DNA of 40,019 bases, taken from contig NZ_JACBXD010000073.1 in assembly GCF_013870525.1 (NCBI RefSeq), positions 1 to 40,019 of the forward strand. Reading direction: 5' to 3'. A program made the translations under genes and the position numbers. Under the pieces are notes generated by a model, which ran no database searches, was not told where the DNA came from, and saw only the letters and a program-made list of their open reading frames with translations. The stretch's first letter is position 1; every line of letters starts with the position of its first letter. This stretch comes from Amycolatopsis pittospori. Its GTDB lineage: Bacteria; Actinomycetota; Actinomycetes; Mycobacteriales; Pseudonocardiaceae. This document shows, piece by piece, positions 7,977-15,601 of the stretch.

Positions 7977-9751
7977 TCGTGAGCAGTCCGGAACCGTCCA
8001 CCCGCACCTTCGGCAACGAGGAGGTCCTGCCGCGGGTCCCCGTCCCCAGTCTGGAGGACACCTGCCGCCGGTTCCTCGAGTGGTGCTCGCCGCTGCTCAC
8101 CCCCGGCGAACTCGCGGAAACCGAAGGTGCCGTCGCGGAGTTCCTCGCGGAGAAGAGCCCGGCGCACGAACTCCAGAGCGCGCTGGAGGCCTACGACAGC
8201 AGCGAAGGGGTGCGTAGCTGGCTCGACACCTTCTGGCCGTACCGCTACCTCGGCCGCCGCGATCGGATCGCGCTCAACGCGAATTTCTTCTTCCTGTTCT
8301 CCGAGTCCCCGCTGGGACAGCTGGAGCGCGCGGCCGAACTGACCGCGTCGGCGGTGGACTACAAGCTGAAGCTCGACGAGGAACTGGTACCGCCGATCCT
8401 GCTTCGCGGGCAGCCGCAATCGATGGTGCAGCACAAGTACCTGTTCTCGGCGACCCGGATCCCCGGCGCCGTCCAGGACACCGCGCGCACGCCGTACCGC
8501 GAAGACTGGCCGGGGCCGTCGAGGGCCCGGCACGTCGTGGTCTTCCACCGCGACACCCCGTTCCGGATGGACGTCATCGCGCCGGACGGGCGCCCGTACT
8601 CCCCCGAACAGCTGGTCGCGGGGCTGCAGGCGATCGTGAAGTCCGGGAACTTCGTCGCGGATCCGGAGTCCGCGGCCGGGCATTTCACCACCAAGGCCAG
8701 GGCGGAGTGGGCGGCGACGCGCGACGCCTTGCTCGCGGCAGGCAACGCGGCGGCGCTCGACGACATCGAGACCGCGTTGTTCTGTGTGTGCCTGGAGGAC
8801 TTCACTCCGGCGGACACGCAGGAGGCGTGCGACAAGCTGCTGCACGGCGACAGCGGCAACCGCTGGTTCGACAAGGCCGTCTCGCTGATCGTGTTCGAGG
8901 ACGGTACGGCGGGGATCAACGTCGAGCACTGCGAACTCGACGGAACGACGATCCTCGGGTTCACCGACGCGCTGCTGAGCGGGACACGGCTGGAGCGGCC
9001 GCCCGCCGACGGCGTCCCGGCGTCCGAGGTCATCGAGTTCGTCCTCGGTGACGCGCTTCGCGAAGACGCCCGTGCGGCTGCGGCGTCCTTCGCCGCCTAC
9101 GCCGACGCGACCGCTACGAAGACGGTGTCCTTCACCGACTTCGGCGCGAAGCGGGCGAAGGAGCTGGGGATGTCCCCGGACGGCTTCGCGCAGATGGCGT
9201 ACCAGCTCGCACACAAGCGGGCGAAGGGACTGACGGGCGCGACGTACGAGTCGATCGCGACGCGGCAGTACCAGAACGGGCGCACCGAAGCGATGCGTGT
9301 GGTGACGCCCGAGGTCCTGTGGTTCGTGAAGGTGATGGACGACACGGGAGCCGACCGGCAGACGCGTCAGGCGGCCTTCCGCGCGGCGGCCGCGAAGCAC
9401 GTCACGCGGGCGAAGGAGTGTCAGGCGGGTGACGCGCCGGAGCAGCACCTGTGGGAGCTGCAGCTGATCCAGAAGCGGCGCGGCGCCGAGGATTCCCTGG
9501 CGCTGTACTCGTCGCCCGGCTGGCTGAAGATGCGCAACGACTACCTGAGCACCAGCTCGGCGCCGTCGGTGAACATCCAGTACTTCGGATTCGGGTCGAC
9601 CAGCCCGCAGTGCATCGGCATCGCGTACGTGCTGCTGCCGGACAAGCTGAACATCTACCTGTGCACGCCGAAGCACGTGGCACACGAGATGGAGCTCTTC
9701 GCCGAGGAACTCGCCAACGCCGTCCGTGAATTGCAGGAGTTGCTGGCCTGA
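7973..9751 (+). CDS. choline/carnitine O-acyltransferase family protein
   Basis: 592 residues, full length for this mainly eukaryotic family. Family landmarks appear in order: the YLGRRDRIALNAN block, the catalytic His319 in VEHCELDG, the substrate loop GRTEAMR (436-442), the STS motif (526-528), and FGFG before the last strand. In animal enzymes Thr-Glu-Thr at the GRTE loop goes with carnitine and Val-Asp-Asn with choline; here it is T438-E439-A440. The Arg of the usual DRHL motif, which contacts the carnitine carboxylate, is Gln491 (EQHL). So a carnitine-like but probably different acceptor is likely. It would transfer acyl groups between CoA and a hydroxyl. The ATG at 7973 overlaps the methyltransferase stop. 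No signal peptide or membrane anchor is seen. Confidence 0.85.
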   Translation: MIVSSPEPSTRTFGNEEVLPRVPVPSLEDTCRRFLEWCSPLLTPGELAETEGAVAEFLAEKSPAHELQSALEAYDSSEGVRSWLDTFWPYRYLGRRDRIALNANFFFLFSESPLGQLERAAELTASAVDYKLKLDEELVPPILLRGQPQSMVQHKYLFSATRIPGAVQDTARTPYREDWPGPSRARHVVVFHRDTPFRMDVIAPDGRPYSPEQLVAGLQAIVKSGNFVADPESAAGHFTTKARAEWAATRDALLAAGNAAALDDIETALFCVCLEDFTPADTQEACDKLLHGDSGNRWFDKAVSLIVFEDGTAGINVEHCELDGTTILGFTDALLSGTRLERPPADGVPASEVIEFVLGDALREDARAAAASFAAYADATATKTVSFTDFGAKRAKELGMSPDGFAQMAYQLAHKRAKGLTGATYESIATRQYQNGRTEAMRVVTPEVLWFVKVMDDTGADRQTRQAAFRAAAAKHVTRAKECQAGDAPEQHLWELQLIQKRRGAEDSLALYSSPGWLKMRNDYLSTSSAPSVNIQYFGFGSTSPQCIGIAYVLLPDKLNIYLCTPKHVAHEMELFAEELANAVRELQELLA

Positions 9752-9765
9752 TCCGGACGGCCTAG

Positions 9766-9771
9766 TACGGT
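9766..9771 (+). promoter_or_regulatory. -10 box of the DUF4232 lipoprotein gene
   Basis: TACGGT lies seven bases before the GTG at 9779, and there is no ribosome binding site, suggesting a leaderless transcript separate from the acyltransferase operon. Confidence 0.35.
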
Positions 9772-9778
9772 TCCTTCC

Positions 9779-10321
9779 GTGCTGGGGAAAGCGATCTTCG
9801 TAATGGCGGGAACGGCGTTGGCGGTGGCGGGGTGCAGTGCACCACCGCCGGCGCCGGTCCCGCCGACGGTGCACACCCCCACCGAAGGGCCGGTGGTCCC
9901 GGCGGGATGTCTCGACACCGGTGTCACGGTGAGTTCGGGTCCGGTCGACGCGGCCTTGGGCCACCGGGCGGTCGTGCTCACCCTCACCAACTGCGGCACG
10001 GCCCCGCGCACCCTCACCGGCTATCCCGAGGTCCGCTTGCTGGACAAGGAAAAGCAGCCGATGAACGTCCAGGTCGAACACGGGACGTCCTATATGGCCA
10101 TCGACCCCGGCGTCGCGCCGCAGACCGTCCAGCCCGGCGGCACGCTGCTTTCCGTGGTCTCGTGGTCGAACACCGTCACCGTGGGCTCACCGGAGGCGGG
10201 CGCGTACGTGACCGTCGCGGCCGCGAAGGGCGACCCGGAACAGCGGATCACGGTCGACACCGACCTCGGCACGACCGGCAAGCTCACGCTGACGGCCTGG
10301 AACCCGAAGATCAAGAACTGA
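9779..10321 (+). CDS. DUF4232 lipoprotein
   Basis: 180 residues from GTG 9779. A short signal sequence ends in the lipobox AVAGC, so Cys19 should be lipidated and the protein held on the outer face of the membrane. A Pro/Thr-rich linker (20-42) precedes one beta-rich domain with the DUF4232 pattern: the GHRAV strand, LTNCGTAPRTLTGYPEV, then alternating strands to the C-terminus. Two Cys (44 and about 72) could form a disulfide. Members are common exported proteins of actinomycetes with no settled function. It sits between the acyltransferase operon and a two-component system; co-regulation with either is not shown. Confidence 0.8.
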   Translation: MLGKAIFVMAGTALAVAGCSAPPPAPVPPTVHTPTEGPVVPAGCLDTGVTVSSGPVDAALGHRAVVLTLTNCGTAPRTLTGYPEVRLLDKEKQPMNVQVEHGTSYMAIDPGVAPQTVQPGGTLLSVVSWSNTVTVGSPEAGAYVTVAAAKGDPEQRITVDTDLGTTGKLTLTAWNPKIKN

Positions 10322-10428
10322 CCTTTGTGACGAGACCGCACGGCTCTGCGACAGTTCCGCCGCGAGTCCGGGCGAGTGCGACGGAGCGCCCTTACGATCG
10401 GTGAGCAGTTCGATCTTGGGGAGATTCC

Positions 10429-11118
10429 ATGCCGCGCATCCTGCTCGTCGAAGATGACGCAGCCCTCGCCGAAGCGCTCACACTGGCACTGAAGGCACTC
10501 GGGCACGACATCGTCGTCGCACCGACCGGGGAGCGGGCGCTGGAGGCGCTGTTCACCGACCGGTTCGAACTCGACTTCGTCCTGCTCGACGTCATGCTGC
10601 CCGGGATGGACGGTTTCGAGGTCTGCCGCCGGATCCGCGCGCGAAGCCGTCTCCCGCTGGTCCTGCTGACCGCGCGCGGCGACCCGATCGACATCGTCGC
10701 CGGGCTGGAATGCGGCGCCGACGACTACGTGGTCAAACCGGTCGAACCGCGGGTGATCGACGCGCGGATCAAGGCGATCGGCCGTCGCGCGGTCACCACT
10801 CCCGGGCCCTCGGAGGGGCGGCTGCGGCTGGGGCGCCTGGAGATCGACGCCGGCGCGATGAGCGTGACCCGCGACGGTGTCGAACTGGCGGTCACCGCGA
10901 CCGAGATCCGGCTGCTCGTCGAGTTCGCCGAACATCCGAACCAGGTGCTGAGCAGGCAGACGTTGTTGAAACGGGTCTGGGACTACGGCTACGTCGGCGA
11001 CTCGCGGATCGTCGACGCGGCCGTCGCGCGGCTGCGGGCGAAGATCGAGGACGATCCGGCGACTCCCACCGTGTTGAAGACGGTGCGCGGGCTCGGCTAC
11101 CGGCTGGTGGTCGCATGA
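10429..11118 (+). CDS. OmpR/PhoB-family response regulator
   Basis: 229 residues. The receiver domain (1-120) has the acidic pair EDD (8-10), phospho-acceptor Asp54 in FVLLDVMLP, the LTARGD Thr and the VKPVEP Lys. A winged-helix output domain follows (about 130-228), ending in the usual VRGLGYRLV. A GGGGAG ribosome site precedes the ATG, and TACGAT upstream (10393-10398) is a possible -10. It shares ATGA with the histidine kinase that follows, so it is the cognate DNA-binding regulator of that kinase. Targets are unknown. Confidence 0.95.
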   Translation: MPRILLVEDDAALAEALTLALKALGHDIVVAPTGERALEALFTDRFELDFVLLDVMLPGMDGFEVCRRIRARSRLPLVLLTARGDPIDIVAGLECGADDYVVKPVEPRVIDARIKAIGRRAVTTPGPSEGRLRLGRLEIDAGAMSVTRDGVELAVTATEIRLLVEFAEHPNQVLSRQTLLKRVWDYGYVGDSRIVDAAVARLRAKIEDDPATPTVLKTVRGLGYRLVVA

Positions 11119-12584
11119 GGTTCGGACTCCGCGCCCGGGTGACCGCGGCGGTCGTGGCGGTGACCACCACGGCGACGGCCGTCATGGCCTTCTCCGCGGC
11201 CAAGATCCAGGAGGACGACGCGCTCGACAAGTTCACCGCCGCGGCGAAGACCTCGTTCGGGGCGATGTTCGGGCAGGCATGGCCCCATCTCGAACAGTTC
11301 ATGACGGGCAGCCCCTACGCCTTGGATTTCTTCTCCCAGGGAATGGACAAGGCAGGGGCGGACTGGATGCTGGTCACGAGCTACCCCCAGTCGACCAACG
11401 ACGATTTCAAGGCGCCCGAAGGGCCTCCCGTAATCGTCAAGTCCGCGTCGGAAAGCTTCGACTGGACGACCGGCACCAGGAACGCGAATCCTCCTGACCG
11501 GCGAGCGGCGTTGGAAAGCGTGAAGGACGTGGTCCTTCTGCGGACCACAGGCCCGGGAAAGCTGCTCTCGGCGATCACTGTCGATCCGGCGAGCGGCCGC
11601 AAGCTCTTCGTGGTGAGCGCGAACTTCGTCGCGTACTGGGTGGTGCAGTTCTTCGACCTCACCCTGTTCGAGCAGGACCTGGCGGCCCAGCGGTGGAAAC
11701 TGGTCTACATCGCGCTCGGCGTCACCGCGCTCGGCGTGGCGGCCGCCGTCTTCGCGGCCGGCCGGATCCGGCGGCCGGTCCTGCGGGTCGCGTCCGCCGC
11801 CCGGGACCTGGGCGACGGCACCTTCGACGTACGAGTCCCGGTGAAGGGGCGCGACGAACTCGCCGACCTCGCCAGGTCGTTCAACACGATGGCGGAGCGG
11901 GTCAGCGAGTCGATCGAGGACCTGCGCGCCAAGGACCGCCAGCAACAGCGGTTCGTCGCCGACGTCGCCCATGACCTGCGGACGCCGCTCGCCTCGATGG
12001 TCGCCACGGTCGACAGTCTCGACAGCACCACGCCCGAAACCCGCACCCGCGCGACCGAACTGCTCGGCGCGCAGGCCCGGCGGCTGGCGAAGCTCGTCGA
12101 AGACCTGATGGAGATCTCCCGGTTCGACGCGGGTTCCGCGGACTTCCGTCCCGAGCCGGTCGACCTACCGGCGCTGGTCGAGGACGCGATCGGGGCCGGC
12201 GTGCCGGAGACGCCGATCGAGGTCAGGAGCACCGGGGACACGACCGTCGTCGCCGATCCGCGCCGCGTCCACACCATCGTGTGCAACCTGCTGGTCAACG
12301 CCGTCCGGCACGGCCGTACCCCGATCACGGTGACGCTGGACGGCGAGGTCGACGGCGTGACGATCCGGGTCGCCGACTCCGGTCCGGGGATTCCCGAAGA
12401 ACTGCTGCCGATCCTGTTCGACCGGTTCGTCCGGGGCGATCACGCACGTCAGGCGACCGAAGGCAGCGGGCTGGGCCTGTCCATCGCCCGGGAGAACGCC
12501 CTGATCCACGGTGGATCCTTGGAAGTCCACAATGACGGCGGCGCGGTCTTCACCGTAAATCTTCCACGGGGGTCACGAGAGTGA
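11115..12584 (+). CDS. membrane sensor histidine kinase
   Basis: 489 residues. One N-terminal transmembrane helix (about 8-28), an extracytoplasmic domain of roughly 165 residues with no recognised fold, a second helix (195-215), a HAMP linker (217-270), the dimerisation helix with FVADVAHDLRTPL (phospho-acceptor His286), then an HATPase domain with NLLVNAVRHG, DSGPGIP and GSGLGLSIA. All catalytic boxes are intact. It pairs with the response regulator whose stop overlaps its ATG. Its 3' end overlaps the opposing membrane-protein gene by 35 bases. The signal sensed cannot be inferred; the neighbouring envelope genes hint at a surface stimulus. Confidence 0.95.
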   Translation: MRFGLRARVTAAVVAVTTTATAVMAFSAAKIQEDDALDKFTAAAKTSFGAMFGQAWPHLEQFMTGSPYALDFFSQGMDKAGADWMLVTSYPQSTNDDFKAPEGPPVIVKSASESFDWTTGTRNANPPDRRAALESVKDVVLLRTTGPGKLLSAITVDPASGRKLFVVSANFVAYWVVQFFDLTLFEQDLAAQRWKLVYIALGVTALGVAAAVFAAGRIRRPVLRVASAARDLGDGTFDVRVPVKGRDELADLARSFNTMAERVSESIEDLRAKDRQQQRFVADVAHDLRTPLASMVATVDSLDSTTPETRTRATELLGAQARRLAKLVEDLMEISRFDAGSADFRPEPVDLPALVEDAIGAGVPETPIEVRSTGDTTVVADPRRVHTIVCNLLVNAVRHGRTPITVTLDGEVDGVTIRVADSGPGIPEELLPILFDRFVRGDHARQATEGSGLGLSIARENALIHGGSLEVHNDGGAVFTVNLPRGSRE

Positions 12585-13629
12585 GCCCGCGCGGCGCGTA
12601 GCCGTCGAAGTACGGCATCGGGACGTGCGTGAGGATCAGGAAAACCGCGGTCAGCGCGACCAGTCGGGACCCCTTGAGTTCTCGGCGGTCGAGCCGAAGC
12701 CACAGCACGATCGCGAAGTTGCTCACCAGGAGGAAGCCCCAGCGCGCGTCGTCCCAGCCGCCGAACGCGAGCAGGAGCGGTGCGGCGATCGCGGCGACGG
12801 GCAGAGCGGCCGCGAGTGAAGGCCGGTGCAGGAGCAGGAAACCGCCGATCACCACGACCGCGATCGGCGTCAGGTAGAGCAGCACGTCGGTGATCGAGTA
12901 CAACTGCCAGCTCTGGGACTGCGTGCGCTCGAACAGGTTCACCGCGTCGGCCCGGTAGGTGAAGTCCGTTGTGGACAGTTCCCGTCGGAGCTTTTCGACG
13001 GCGCCGGGCGCGACAGGTGGCAGCGCGAGGATCAGCATGCCGAGCACCGTGGGCGGGGCGAGCACCGCGCAAGCGCGCCGGACCGGGAACTGCCGGAGCA
13101 CGACGAAGCCGAACACCGGCAGCACGGTGAGCAGCGCGATCTCGTGCGCCGTCGTCGAAAGCGCGATCAACGCGCTCGCGAGCACCGGCCGGTTGCGGCG
13201 CACCGCCCACAACGCCCCGAACAGCAGGAGATACAGCACCTGGTCGAAGTAGCCGACCTCGTGGAAGAGGTAGCCACCAGTCGGGATCAGGAGCCAGCCG
13301 ACGATCACCAGGCGCCGGCCTTCGGTACGGCTGCGGAAGAACGCGAACGCCACGGCGGCCAGCAGTCCACCGAGGACGGCGAAGCTCGCGATCGCGAAGA
13401 CCAGGTAGTCGTTCCCGAACGGCTTCAGGAGGGTGCCGACGAGGAAACGCCGGTGGAAGCCGTCGGTCAGCGAGACCGACTGCAGGGTCGCCACCCACTC
13501 CCCCGGCGGCCGGAACCCGGTGTACCCCGCGACACCGGTCGCGACCAGGAACAAGGTCGTGATGCTTCGTCGCGGGGTCTTCTCCGGAACGGCCGCGACG
13601 ACGGGCGGCCGATCGAGCAAGGTGGTCAT
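12550..13629 (-). CDS. polytopic membrane protein of unknown function
   Basis: 359 residues, about nine hydrophobic helices after a charged 20-residue N-terminus. Notable conserved-looking features are DGFHRRFLVGTL (about 56-67), the GYFDQVLYLL loop and STTAHEIALL. Such a pattern, with a charged loop after the first helix and a later His-Glu, faintly resembles GT-C type or EpsG-like polysaccharide membrane proteins; this is only a suggestion and I do not recognise a family with confidence. It is transcribed towards the histidine kinase and overlaps its end. The ATG at 13629 is the first start before the hydrophobic region. Confidence 0.7.
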   Translation of the reverse strand: MTTLLDRPPVVAAVPEKTPRRSITTLFLVATGVAGYTGFRPPGEWVATLQSVSLTDGFHRRFLVGTLLKPFGNDYLVFAIASFAVLGGLLAAVAFAFFRSRTEGRRLVIVGWLLIPTGGYLFHEVGYFDQVLYLLLFGALWAVRRNRPVLASALIALSTTAHEIALLTVLPVFGFVVLRQFPVRRACAVLAPPTVLGMLILALPPVAPGAVEKLRRELSTTDFTYRADAVNLFERTQSQSWQLYSITDVLLYLTPIAVVVIGGFLLLHRPSLAAALPVAAIAAPLLLAFGGWDDARWGFLLVSNFAIVLWLRLDRRELKGSRLVALTAVFLILTHVPMPYFDGYAPRGLTLVTPVEDLR

Positions 13630-13695
13630 GACGTCAAGCTAGGAACGGATCATGCTCCTGCCTCGACAGTCGATCACCGGTTCCGCACGGCTTCG

Positions 13696-14142
13696 TCACA
13701 TCGTCATCGACGTCAGGACAGCCTGGTCGGAACCCGGGGCCACGTACGCCGTCCGGTCCTTGCCATTCGTGGGCATGCGGCAGGAGAACCACGAAACCTT
13801 GGCGGGGATCAGCGCCTTCAGTCTTTCCGGGGTTTCCGGCAACTGGTCGACCTGCGAGCACTCATACCAGCTCAGGACCTTCGGGACCACGCTCGGACCG
13901 AGTTTCACCAAGGCGGAGAGGCGGTAGTCGGTCGGACCCGGCGCCGAGACCCGCCCCTCGGCGCCGCCCATCTTCTCCTCGACCCACGAGGCCTCGGAGA
14001 TCTTGCCGAGTTCCGGGAACGTCTTGGCGACGGGTCCCGGATCGGTGTGCAGAGCCGCCGTCTCCTCCGGCGGCGCGGGATCACAGGCCGCGATCAGGAC
14101 GACCGTGGCCGTGATCCCCAACGTCTTCCCCACAGTGCGCAT
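13696..14142 (-). CDS. small lipoprotein of unknown function
   Basis: 148 residues from ATG 14142. Signal peptide with lipobox LIAAC, lipid Cys20, then a mature domain of about 128 residues containing Cys in WYECSQ and SWFSCRMP that may form a disulfide. I do not recognise the family. It follows the LVIVD-repeat gene by 14 bases on the same strand, so the two are probably one operon of exported proteins. Longer upstream reading would run into the neighbouring gene and lose the signal peptide. Confidence 0.7.
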   Translation of the reverse strand: MRTVGKTLGITATVVLIAACDPAPPEETAALHTDPGPVAKTFPELGKISEASWVEEKMGGAEGRVSAPGPTDYRLSALVKLGPSVVPKVLSWYECSQVDQLPETPERLKALIPAKVSWFSCRMPTNGKDRTAYVAPGSDQAVLTSMTM

Positions 14143-14156
14143 GGGGACATCTTCGC

Positions 14157-15509
14157 TCAGGCGGTGAGTTTCAGGATGTCGATTCCGCGAGTGTTGTCCG
14201 CGACATAGACGTAACCTTTGTGCCAGTAGGGCGCCCACGCGGCGGCGTCGGCCGGCCGGAAGTAGGCGATCTGCTTCGGGTCGGTCGGGTCGCTGACGTC
14301 GAGGAACCGCGTGCCCTGCGAATAGAACGACTGCACGAGGATCTTGCCGCGGATGTCGAAGTAGTGCGCGGAGCAGTCGCCCGTCGTCGGGTCGCTGCCC
14401 TCCTGCCCTGCGACGCTCCAGGTGCCGACGGACTTGAGGCGGAACGGCTTCTCCGGCGTCGAGCGCCAGCCCTCACCGCTGTAGGAACCCTGCAGCGAGG
14501 AGATCGTCAGCACGCCGTCACCGGCACAGCCGTCGAGGAAGCTTTCTTCGACGGCGTAGATGAGGTCGCGGCCACGCCAGCGGCCCGAGTCCGCGCCTTC
14601 GGCCGACCGGTGCCCGGCCGGGTGGAAGCTGTTGTGCATGAACTTCGACGGCGCCGCCGTCTCCTCGATCCCGCCGCCCGCGTAGGGGATCGGCTCGAAC
14701 GCGGTCGCGCGCCGGAACTTGCCCTGCACCGGATCGCGGTGGTAGCCGCTGGTCCAGTAGCCGCGGACGCCACCGCGACCGGACACCCACGCCACACCGT
14801 CGTCGTCGACCTGGACGTCGTGCACGTAGTCGGTCTTGCCGTCGTTGCGGGCGAGTTCGATCGGGTTCGGGAACGTCTTGGGGTTACGCGGATCGCGGAT
14901 GTCGGTCACCCAGATCGGGCGGCCACCCCAGTCCGCGGGCTGGTTCGCGGCCTTCGCCGGGCCGCCGGTCCAGAGGTACTTGCAGTCGTCGACGCAGCTG
15001 GTCGTGTGACCGGCGGGAACCTTGGTGTAGCTCAGAATGGCCGGTTTGTCCGGGTTCTTCAGGTCGATGATGTAGATACCCGATTCGCCGGTCTGCGTGG
15101 TGCCACCGTAGGCACGCGGGTCCCGAGCGAGGAACACGAGCTTGCGCTTGGTGTCGACCTCGGTGTCCTCGGTCTCCCACAGGCCGGGCAGGCTGACCTC
15201 GCCGATCAGCTTCGGCGCCGCGGGGTTCTTCGTGAGGTCGTAGACCTTCAGGCCGAATTCGCCGGAAACCGCCATGACGTCGCGGTGGCCGTACTGCAGG
15301 AATCCCATCGCGATGGCGCCCTGCGCGTCGGGCACGTTGCCGACGGCCTTGACGTTCTTCACCGCGCCGGGCTCACCCGAGACCCGGACCTTCTCACTAG
15401 CGGGCTTGTCCTCTTCGCCGCAGGCCGCGGCGGGCAAACCGGTGGCGATCAGGGTCGCGGTGACCGTGGCGATCGCCAGGGTTGAACGGAGCAACCAGTT
15501 TCCTCGCAC
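14157..15509 (-). CDS. secreted LVIVD-repeat beta-propeller protein
   Basis: 450 residues from the GTG at 15509, which has GGGAGG five bases upstream. A Sec signal peptide ends near LPAAAC; the Cys may also be a lipobox. The mature part contains repeated blade motifs of the LVIVD type: LKVYDLTKNPAAPK, IYIIDLKNPDKP, IWVTDIRDPRNPK, RFLDVSDPTDPK and a closing GIDILKL, which together should form a seven-bladed propeller. Several Cys pairs (VDDCK, DGCAG, GDCSA) fit an extracytoplasmic location. Such proteins are thought to be binding or scaffolding proteins of the cell surface; no enzymatic residues are evident. A small lipoprotein gene follows closely. Confidence 0.85.
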   Translation of the reverse strand: MRGNWLLRSTLAIATVTATLIATGLPAAACGEEDKPASEKVRVSGEPGAVKNVKAVGNVPDAQGAIAMGFLQYGHRDVMAVSGEFGLKVYDLTKNPAAPKLIGEVSLPGLWETEDTEVDTKRKLVFLARDPRAYGGTTQTGESGIYIIDLKNPDKPAILSYTKVPAGHTTSCVDDCKYLWTGGPAKAANQPADWGGRPIWVTDIRDPRNPKTFPNPIELARNDGKTDYVHDVQVDDDGVAWVSGRGGVRGYWTSGYHRDPVQGKFRRATAFEPIPYAGGGIEETAAPSKFMHNSFHPAGHRSAEGADSGRWRGRDLIYAVEESFLDGCAGDGVLTISSLQGSYSGEGWRSTPEKPFRLKSVGTWSVAGQEGSDPTTGDCSAHYFDIRGKILVQSFYSQGTRFLDVSDPTDPKQIAYFRPADAAAWAPYWHKGYVYVADNTRGIDILKLTA

Positions 15510-15589
15510 AGAAACCTCCCAGGCTGGTCCCCGCACCCTATGACCCCCGCTTTGCCCGGCACAACCGCCGATGGTCGGTGTGGGACTGC

Positions 15590-15595
15590 TATGAC
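15590..15595 (+). promoter_or_regulatory. -10 box of the binding-protein gene
   Basis: TATGAC lies six bases before the ATG at 15602. This spacing favours a leaderless start at 15602 over the ATG at 15596. Confidence 0.35.
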
Positions 15596-15601
15596 ATGAC
15601 C

